64,000 bases of DNA from TMED108 sp964386795 (GTDB lineage: Bacteria > Fidelibacterota > Marinisomatia > Marinisomatales > TCS55): the NCBI GenBank assembly GCA_964386795.1, contig CAYLUE010000002.1:1-64000 (forward strand). The letters run 5' to 3'. A program made the position numbers and the translations under genes. Under the pieces are notes generated by a model. That model was not told the origin of the DNA. It ran no database searches and saw only the letters and a program-made list of their open reading frames with translations. Below are positions 57,295 to 64,000 of the stretch, piece by piece (the first letter of the stretch is position 1; each line of letters starts with the position of its first letter).

Positions 57295-59493
57295 GACTCT
57301 GTTGTATCTACAGGTGCTTCAGGCGTAGGGGTTTGGATTGAATCTATTGGTGCNNNNNNNNNNNNNNNNNNNNNNNNNNNNNNNNNNNNNNNNNNNNNNN
57401 NNNNNNNNNNNNNNNNNNNNNNNNNNNNNNNNNNNNNNNNNNNNNNNNNNNNNAGGAGTTGCCTTTTTAATTATAGTAACTGGTGAATAGAATGATTTAT
57501 AGGAAGTTTTTGCCTTTAGTGTATCCGGTATGGAATCAGCATGAAAAACCAAGGTGTCTCTATTAGCTGAGCTTAATAATGATTTTATCATTATAGGATT
57601 AAAGGCAGATTCAAAATCAATTTCTGTTAAAGTTTTATGTGACCCATCCTTTTTTACATTTACATCTCCCCGTATTGCATGGGGGCGTCCACCATAATAC
57701 TCGATAATCATATCATGTGTTTTTGAGAATAAAGGTGATTGGATAGTTAACACACCCGATTTGTTCTTACCAGATGCTAATAGGCTTAATGATGAATCTG
57801 AAGAAACATTGAGGCCCATTGTCGAAGGAAATCCTTCGAAAAAATACTCAGGCAATTCATACATATCCGGATTTACACCCTCAGCATCAAATGACTGAGT
57901 AAGCGTATCAACTGTCGGCTTTATGGATGTATATATAATATTTGAAGAAAGGTCATGCATTATAGATACGGTTACAAGGCTATCGGGTTTTTCTTTAGAT
58001 GATTGAAAAATAAACGAGCTAGATTTGTCATTCTTAATTGTGCTTAGATCGGTATTTACCCCCACAGTGATAACGTTATTTGCATTAAAACTGGTTGAGC
58101 TAAAAGGCGTTTCCCCTTCAAATGTAAACCTATCGGTATTATCAATATCTTTTGTGCTAATGGTGATTTTATGTAATCGCTTTGGCAGTACCACAAATGG
58201 TTCGGGCGGCTTTATGGTATCGCCTACAAAAATGATTTTTGTATCCACTATATTATTTAATATAGGTTTAAGAAAGTGCGAGTTGCCATAGAGGGATACT
58301 TCACTAATTATTTCTTCACTGGTTCGGGACGTCAAGGAGAAAGAAAGGTCAACAATACCAATATGCTCGCGTTCAGGTACCCACCCAATTGTTTGCGTTT
58401 CAGGGTTAAAAGTCATTCCAGCGGGTGGCTGTGAAGACCACTGGAACTCGAAAAAATCGGATACACTATCTGGCGCAATTGACATATTCAGAGTATCGCC
58501 AAGCATTAATGAATCGGTTGGCGTTAGAAAAACAGAAGGATCTTTTTTGCTTACAATATCATTTGAATCATATAGCCCATTTTCTACTCTAGACAAAATA
58601 ACATTATTTATCTCTTCTTGACCGGCAGCTGACTTCAAATTGAAAAGATTGTTTTCTGTTAATCTGCTTTCGACAAATAATAAAACATCGTTTTCAATAG
58701 ATAATGTGAAAACCTCACCCGTGGCAAACGGTATCAAGAGCTCATCAAACCCATCTTTATCCTCATCAAATGGTTGTATATCGGGGCCAAGTAATACCCT
58801 TGCACCATTCAAGCTAAATACATCAGACACAACTTTATTTGAGTCTTGAGAAATGGTAAAAACACTAACTTTTAGAACATTTGATTCAGGGCTTATAAGA
58901 CCAACCCGAGCAACACCCCCTGAATTAAAAATACCCGTAAAAACAGGGCCATAGCCATTGGTAACTATTGGGTCAGAGAATAATTGTGAGTTTGATTTTT
59001 CAACTATACCTTCTGTATATCTTAGATTAAAGACCTCAGCGCTTCTTGTTGGAGATGCAATAGAAGCGGAAAATAGATTATCATAATGTGCGATATTTGA
59101 AGGGCGCACCCTTTCAGAGCTACTATCATTATTCGGTATTGATTCTTTATTTAAAGTAAAATCAAAACCGTTCCACTCAAATATTTTTAACCAATTGTTT
59201 AGGCTATCACTTTTTTGAATAACAATTAATTCTAAAGTCTTATCATTATCAAGATCAGCAAATTTTGCATCAACAACCGATCCACCGTTATCAGGAGAAT
59301 ACACCCACAAGGTTGTATGTTCACCATTATTGTTGAGCTCAACAAGCTCTAGCGGAGCCACCAAGCCATTAATCTTTAGCATTTCACTCTTTCCATTGTT
59401 ATTAAAATCAAATGTTCCAATAACATGGAGTTCCTCTGCAACAATAGATGCAGTGAGGCCAAAATACAGCATCATGAGCCTACTATAACTCAA
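57291..59493 (-). CDS. FG-GAP/Ig-like surface protein, paralogue of the downstream gene, interrupted by a gap
   Basis: Signal peptide MSYSRLMMLYFGLTASIVA, then an FG-GAP-like propeller (DFNNNGKSE, DLDNDKTLE) and one He_PIG domain (FQWSSQPPAGMTFNP...WVPEREHIG) closely matching that of the next gene (FRWLQPPPSGMFF...). I choose the TTG start at 59493, five bases after GGAGG; a GTG at 59508 and an ATG at 59475 are alternatives. After 100 N the frame that ends TPTPEAPVDTTES at 57291, overlapping the next ATG, is the sensible end; the other frame (ending at 57319) is a gap artefact. The missing part lies in a Pro-rich tail. Confidence 0.75.
57354..57453. other. Assembly gap (100 N)
   Basis: Falls in the Pro/Ala/Thr-rich 3' part of the surface-protein gene. 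The flanks do not share an obvious overlap, so sequence is truly missing and its length is unknown. Low-complexity coding repeats are a likely cause. Confidence 0.95.
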
Positions 59494-59710
59494 TATATCC
59501 TCCAGCACGCATATGTGCTAATTTAATTGTACTAATCTTGTAAATATAAATACCCTTACCATGAGATACGACCAAATATAGGTTCTCATCCTCAAATATA
59601 TCAAGAAAAAGCCCATAAACTAATTTATTAAAAGAATAACAATAATCTTTCGATTTATGAAGCATACTGAATAAATTGGCTGCGCGTTGTTTTATACTTA
59701 CTTTCAATTG

Positions 59711-60619
59711 ATGAAAAGAATATTAATAATTAGTCAGCTTCTATTTACCCTTGGGTATTCACAGGGAGATGTGTACCCCGTAGAGACCTCATATGGTGGC
59801 GGAATCGGCTTTGGGAATATGTATATGATCTTAAATGAAGTTCCTGGTGGTGCGGTGATGGATAGTATGGGTTTTGATACTGATGGTCTTGAAACACGTC
59901 CATTGGTATTTTATGGAGGTGAAGGCTTTGCGCAAATGACCGGACCATGGAGACTGGGTGGGTATGCTGGCATAGGTTCTGCCCAAGTTAGTAATGTATA
60001 TAACGTTATTTTGTATGCCAATAGAGATGGCAAGGATGACTATCAAGTCCCTGATCCTGGCGCAGGTGATAATGGCGACAAGCTTTATACATACAAAGAT
60101 AATTTATCGGTGAATGGAAGATTAAATATATTACTAGGCGCAATGACCGCAGAATATGTCTTTCCAATATATCGTGACCTTGAAGTCATGGCCGGAGCGC
60201 TTATGGGCTTAGGCAGCTATACTTTATCTGTTGATCAGCACACTGAATCACCCAAATGGGATGAACTTGGTTCGAGCATGTATGGATACTTAAAAGGGGA
60301 TACTGTGATGGTTGAGCTCGATGAAAATGGAGGCACATTTGATGATGCTGCAAATTTAGTAAGAGAAAATGGGATACGACCAATTAATGGAAGTGAATCA
60401 ATGACAGAGCTGAGCGGACTGTTTTTTAATTTCCAGCCATATGTAGCAGTAAAGTGGCAATTCCTAGATAGAATGGGCTTACGAATAAGCGCAGGGTTTA
60501 ATAAAGGCACTATTGGTCAGGGCAGATGGAGGCTAAATGGACACATTCCCATTGGTGACTCTCCTGAAGCATCTATAAGCGGACTTACGGTTCGTACTGT
60601 AATTTATTTTGGTTTATAA
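59711..60619 (+). CDS. Predicted outer-membrane beta-barrel protein
   Basis: 302 residues from the ATG at 59711; the signal peptide is KRILIISQLLFTLGYS. The mature part is Gly/Tyr-rich with alternating strands (GGGIGFGNMYMIL, GGYAGIGSAQVSNV, MAGALMGLGSYTLSV, FFNFQPYVAVKWQFLDRMGLRI) and ends in a TVIYFGL strand, as for barrels. An Asp-rich loop (DGKDDYQVPDPGAGDNGD) may bind calcium. No named family. It overlaps the downstream protease gene by 11 bp. Confidence 0.65.
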   Translation: MKRILIISQLLFTLGYSQGDVYPVETSYGGGIGFGNMYMILNEVPGGAVMDSMGFDTDGLETRPLVFYGGEGFAQMTGPWRLGGYAGIGSAQVSNVYNVILYANRDGKDDYQVPDPGAGDNGDKLYTYKDNLSVNGRLNILLGAMTAEYVFPIYRDLEVMAGALMGLGSYTLSVDQHTESPKWDELGSSMYGYLKGDTVMVELDENGGTFDDAANLVRENGIRPINGSESMTELSGLFFNFQPYVAVKWQFLDRMGLRISAGFNKGTIGQGRWRLNGHIPIGDSPEASISGLTVRTVIYFGL

Positions 60620-62225
60620 AAACAACACCCCCCTTTTTAATCGATTCCGGGGTTTATTATTATTGATATTTGCCTCTGTGATGATCATAATGCCGATCAC
60701 GCAAAAATTATATTCCAATCAAACTAATCCCTACGCAATCATTGAGAAAAAATTCAAAGTAATGAATCAAATCCTATATTACGTCAATCAACTCTACTAT
60801 GAAGATGTTGACATGGAGGCATTAATGGATGGGGCCTTTAAGGGAATAATGGATGAACTCGATCCCCATTCTATTTTTATTTCAGCCAAGGATCAAGAAA
60901 ATATTGATGAGCTTTTCCGCGGAGAATTTCAAGGCATAGGAATCGAATTCGATATATTAAATAATTATATTACTGTTATTTCGCCAGTAGTAGGGGGCCC
61001 ATCTGAAAAAGCTGGACTACTTGCTGGTGATTGGATAATCAATATTGATGGAAAAAGCGCTAAGGGCGTAGATAGAGAAGACGTGTATAAGAAACTTCGC
61101 GGAAAGAAAGGCACCAGGGTGGATTTAACAATTGGCAGGTACGAGGAAGAGCCGTTTGATGTTACAATCATAAGAGATGATATTCCTTTATTTAGTGTTA
61201 GAGCTACATCTATGCTGGACAATCAAACCGGCTATATTTGGTTAACACGTTTTTCAACAAAGTCTGGGCCCGAAGTAAAAAAATCACTAGAAGCCCTACT
61301 AGAACAAGGGATGACAAGAATGGTATTAGACTTACGGAACAATAGCGGTGGAATATTAGAACAAGCTGCAGAGGTAGCCAATATCTTTATCTCTAAAAAA
61401 GATACACTCGTTTACACTAAAGGCAAAAACAAGCAAGCATCGCAAGCATTTGTTGCCTCACCAAAAAAGGGGAATAGTAGCTTTCCATTAATTGTGCTAA
61501 TAAATAGGGGTTCAGCTAGCGCCAGTGAAATAGTGGCAGGCGCAGTACAGGATCTTGATAGGGGGCTTGTTATAGGTGAAACCAGTTTTGGAAAAGGCCT
61601 TGTGCAAAGACAAGCTGGCCTAAGCGATGGATCAGCGATCAGAGTAACAATTGCTCAGTATTATACTCCTAGCGGGCGTCTAATTCAACGCCCATTTGAC
61701 AAAGAAAATCAAGATAACTATTATACTGAATTATATGAAGAAAATAGAGAATCTAAAATAGACTCATTAAAAAAATTAAGACCGCCATACAAAACAAGAA
61801 GCGGTAGAATAGTATATGGAGGCGGAGGAGTTACACCTGATATATATATACCATTTAATTTGAAATTAAACAGCGCAACACGTCAAATAATGTCTCACCC
61901 AAATAGATTAATGTTTAATTGGAGTACAAGCTATATTAAAAATAATAATGATTTATCAGAGTCCTTCAAAGATTTTCAGTTAAACTGGCAAGTTGAAGAC
62001 AGCTTATTTAAAGAATTTCTAACTTTTGCAAAAAAAGAAATTGATGATTTAGAATTAGAAAAAGCCCATGAGGACAAAAAATATCTTAAAATTATACTTA
62101 AATCAGAAATTGCAGGCGCTAAGTGGGGCATAGATCAATTGTGGGGAGTAAGGGCAAATGCAGATAATCAACTTTCAGATGCGCTTAAGCATTTTGATGA
62201 AGCTAGCTCATTTATAATAAATTAA
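60609..62225 (+). CDS. ctpA: S41 C-terminal processing protease (CtpA/Prc type)
   Basis: Serine-lysine protease of the periplasm. An N-terminal hydrophobic segment (GLLLLIFASVMIIMPI), a PDZ domain (about 115-205, VVGGPSEKAGLLAGDWII), and the S41 catalytic domain with nucleophile Ser in NRGSASASEIVAGA near 302-306 and Lys in FGKGLVQ near 328. The substrate-recognition landmark DELDPHSIF is present. A C-terminal region of about 120 residues beyond the core is less conserved. The start is a TTG inside the end of the previous gene. Confidence 0.93.
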   Translation: MVYKNNTPLFNRFRGLLLLIFASVMIIMPITQKLYSNQTNPYAIIEKKFKVMNQILYYVNQLYYEDVDMEALMDGAFKGIMDELDPHSIFISAKDQENIDELFRGEFQGIGIEFDILNNYITVISPVVGGPSEKAGLLAGDWIINIDGKSAKGVDREDVYKKLRGKKGTRVDLTIGRYEEEPFDVTIIRDDIPLFSVRATSMLDNQTGYIWLTRFSTKSGPEVKKSLEALLEQGMTRMVLDLRNNSGGILEQAAEVANIFISKKDTLVYTKGKNKQASQAFVASPKKGNSSFPLIVLINRGSASASEIVAGAVQDLDRGLVIGETSFGKGLVQRQAGLSDGSAIRVTIAQYYTPSGRLIQRPFDKENQDNYYTELYEENRESKIDSLKKLRPPYKTRSGRIVYGGGGVTPDIYIPFNLKLNSATRQIMSHPNRLMFNWSTSYIKNNNDLSESFKDFQLNWQVEDSLFKEFLTFAKKEIDDLELEKAHEDKKYLKIILKSEIAGAKWGIDQLWGVRANADNQLSDALKHFDEASSFIIN

Positions 62226-62253
62226 AATTTAACTTATTAATTATGTTATTAAT

Positions 62254-62275
62254 TTTTAAGTTTCCGGACTTAAAA
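62254..62275 (+). terminator. Weak hairpin after ctpA
   Basis: TTTTAAGT and ACTTAAAA form an 8 bp A/T-rich stem with the loop TTCCGG, 28 bp after the ctpA stop. There is no T-tract after it, so termination is uncertain. Confidence 0.3.
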
Positions 62276-62372
62276 CTGTTCAGAGAATATATTATTTTAA
62301 TAGAACATTAATACATTCATTGTAATGCCTTAACAGTAATTGTAATGAATAAAAAATAGAAGATTAATTTTT

Positions 62373-62750
62373 ATGAATAAAAAAATATTTTTTTACATCA
62401 TTTTTATAATTTTTTCTAGTACACTTTTTGCCCAGCAAAAGGACGATAAGGGTGTTTACCTACGAGTTGAAAAAATGCCTGTTATTGAAGGTGGGATGGC
62501 TGCAATTGGCAAAAAAGTGCGCTATCCAAAAGAAGCCAGGTCTATGGGCCTTCAAGGCGTTGTTGTAATTGGGTTTATTGTTGATGAAAAAGGCAAGGCT
62601 ACCCAGGCAAAAATTCTTAAAGGGGTTCTAGGAGTTTTAGACAAAGAGGCATTGCGAGTGGTTACTAAAGAGGTCAAATTTACTCCTGGATATCATGAGG
62701 GCGTTGCGGTACCCGTTAGAATGGTATTGCCAATAAGATTTAAATTATAG
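62373..62750 (+). CDS. Secreted TonB C-terminal domain protein
   Basis: 125 residues with a signal peptide (KIFFYIIFIIFSSTLFA) and a TonB-C domain: YPKEARSMGLQGVVVIGFIVDEKG followed by LDKEALRVV. There is no proline-rich spanning region and no retained membrane anchor, so it is probably a free periplasmic (or surface) version rather than a classical energy transducer. Followed after 4 bp by the next gene. Confidence 0.8.
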   Translation: MNKKIFFYIIFIIFSSTLFAQQKDDKGVYLRVEKMPVIEGGMAAIGKKVRYPKEARSMGLQGVVVIGFIVDEKGKATQAKILKGVLGVLDKEALRVVTKEVKFTPGYHEGVAVPVRMVLPIRFKL

Positions 62751-62754
62751 TTTT

Positions 62755-64000
62755 ATGAAAACAGTATACTTTAAAAAAATAAGCCACTTATTTTTTGCAT
62801 TCTTATTATTAGTTAATCCTGCGCTAGCTGATAAGAAAAAGTTTCAGTTTGAAAACATAACAACACGTGATGGATTATCTGATAATGATATATCTTCAAT
62901 TAATAATGATGGGCGCGGATTTATTTGGCTAGGGACGAATGAAGGTTTGAATAAGTTTGATGGATATGGGTTTCAGGTATATAATTCTAATCCATTTGAC
63001 ACTACAGCACTATCTGGCAATCGTATTTGGGATATTTATGAGGATAAATCCGGAGATATTTGGTCTTCAACTGATAAAAGTTTAGATTTATATATTTATG
63101 GAAATAACGCCTTTCATAGGTTTACCACTAATAGCAGGCCCACATTTGTTACTGAGGACAAAGAAGGGCTATTGTGGGTTGCTACTGAAAATAATGGATT
63201 ATTTTCAATTGATAAAAAGACAAAAGCTATGCGAAATTTTGTTCGCAACCCTAGCGACCCGTTTTCAATATCTAGTAGTAGCTTTAGCCCTGAACAGTTT
63301 AACCCAATTGTAGTTGATACTGCTGGTAACATATGGGTTGGAACCTCTAATGGATTAAATTACTATCGGAAAGAGAAGGAAGCATTTACAAATTTTACAA
63401 CTCTTCGAGGCCTCTCAAATAATAAAATTAACACACTATATCTTAGCAATGATGAATTATATATTGGGACTCCAAATGGCTTAGATAAAATTAATATAAA
63501 CTCTATGGAGATAACTAATCTTGCAGGCTCATATTGGATGCCTTCATCAGGAGCTTACGGTGTGAATAAAATACTAGATCTTGGTGATAACCTTAATAAT
63601 ATGCAAGGATTCTGGATGGCAACCGATGGGGGTCTTTTCTTCTACAATGAAGCTTATCAGCTTTTTGATGAAATTTACTATGATCATTTTATTGGACAGT
63701 ATATAACTAATGTGTATAGGGATCATAATAACCATCTCTGGGTAGACGTGTTGCAATATGGTGGCGCAGTATATTTTAATACTGACTTTTATTATCAAAA
63801 TAGTTATTCAATGTATTCAGAGGATGAGTTTTCAATTTATCAGCCAAACTCTACAGGTACGATGGAGATTGTTGAAGAGCCTAGCCTAGTTGAAATTAAT
63901 ACCCAGATTAAAGACCTATTTGTTGATGACCTAAATAACCTCTGGGTGGCAACTCAGGTTGGCCTAAACAGACTAGTTCAGACAACACAAAATTTTACAT
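62755..64000 (+). CDS. Two-component-regulator-type beta-propeller protein, 3'-partial
   Basis: Open from the ATG at 62755 to the end of the window (415 codons). A signal peptide (HLFFAFLLLVNPALA) precedes repeats of the Reg_prop kind: DGLSDNDISSI, GFIWLGTNEGLNKFDG, GNIWVGTSNGLNYY, NNLWVATQVGLNRL. In Bacteroidetes-like bacteria such periplasmic propellers begin one-component hybrid histidine kinases or similar sensors; the downstream output domain lies beyond the window. It is 4 bp from the TonB-C gene and so probably co-transcribed. Confidence 0.85.
   Translation, partial: MKTVYFKKISHLFFAFLLLVNPALADKKKFQFENITTRDGLSDNDISSINNDGRGFIWLGTNEGLNKFDGYGFQVYNSNPFDTTALSGNRIWDIYEDKSGDIWSSTDKSLDLYIYGNNAFHRFTTNSRPTFVTEDKEGLLWVATENNGLFSIDKKTKAMRNFVRNPSDPFSISSSSFSPEQFNPIVVDTAGNIWVGTSNGLNYYRKEKEAFTNFTTLRGLSNNKINTLYLSNDELYIGTPNGLDKININSMEITNLAGSYWMPSSGAYGVNKILDLGDNLNNMQGFWMATDGGLFFYNEAYQLFDEIYYDHFIGQYITNVYRDHNNHLWVDVLQYGGAVYFNTDFYYQNSYSMYSEDEFSIYQPNSTGTMEIVEEPSLVEINTQIKDLFVDDLNNLWVATQVGLNRLVQTTQNFT

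Noticed and set aside
59483..59707. 74-codon minus-strand frame between the surface-protein gene and the outer-membrane protein gene
   Set aside because: TTG start only, no family, and its 3' end overlaps the upstream part of the next gene. The segment GIYIYKIS vaguely recalls a sorting domain but is too little to support a gene.
62868..62874. CACGTGA near the start of the propeller gene as a third parS
   Set aside because: The flanking bases do not continue the GTTTCACGTGAAAC palindrome.

Overview
The window is a low-GC (AT-rich) bacterial chromosome segment with very tight gene packing: many 1-15 bp overlaps, ATGA couplings and TTG/GTG starts. Lipid A genes (lpxB, lpxK), lipoproteins, outer-membrane-type barrels, SurA- and TonB-like proteins show a diderm (Gram-negative) cell. 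The overall set would fit an uncultured marine lineage of the FCB superphylum such as Marinimicrobia/SAR406, but that placement is an inference from gene style, not a measured phylogeny. Two runs of exactly 100 N (17903-18002 and 57354-57453) indicate a scaffolded draft, metagenome or single-cell assembly.

Layout. 1-2661: 3' part of a secreted metallopeptidase/beta-propeller/beta-barrel protein. 2896-16475: an uninterrupted plus-strand purine operon (purA, purL, purM, purQ-purS-purS fusion, purC, class II purE, purB, purF, purD, purN, purH) that covers every step from PRPP to IMP and on to AMP without purK. 16472-18230: a rhodanese and a membrane-anchored SRPBCC protein with a repetitive tail broken by a gap. 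18231-18931: about 700 bp of AT-rich non-coding DNA. 18932-36317, all minus strand: dnaN, recF, dciA, gyrB, gyrA, a YggS-type PLP protein, two small unknowns, sodC, the pyruvate dehydrogenase complex (aceE, aceF, lpd), a pair of M16 peptidases and a dihydrofolate-reductase-like protein. 36318-36681: an AT-rich intergenic region with a DnaA-box cluster, the best oriC candidate. 36682-46981, all minus strand: rpmH, yidD, yidC, mnmE, mnmG, mfd, a parvulin-like lipoprotein and surA, with two parS-like palindromes flanking mnmG and no rnpA in its usual place. 47162-48517: dnaA, divergent from rpmH. 48514-53617: an acidic-tailed membrane protein and a lipid A cluster (Gfo/Idh dehydrogenase, membrane methyltransferase-like protein, lpxB, DUF374 acyltransferase, lpxK). 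53620-59493: two coupled paralogous FG-GAP/Ig-like surface proteins. 59711-64000: an outer-membrane protein, a CtpA protease, a secreted TonB-C domain protein and the start of a two-component-regulator-type propeller protein.

How it fits together. The middle of the window is an origin/replication/segregation neighbourhood (dnaA, dnaN, recF, gyrAB, dciA, parS, DnaA boxes), but dnaA and dnaN are separated by about 11 kb of envelope and tRNA-modification genes. The flanks are housekeeping metabolism (purines, pyruvate dehydrogenase) and cell-envelope biogenesis. I see no phage, transposon, CRISPR array, tRNA or rRNA. The most unusual items are the PurQ-PurS-PurS fusion with class II PurE, the parS sites at the mnmG borders (one contains the start codon of mnmG), the missing rnpA, and an abrupt strand-composition inversion at the putative oriC.
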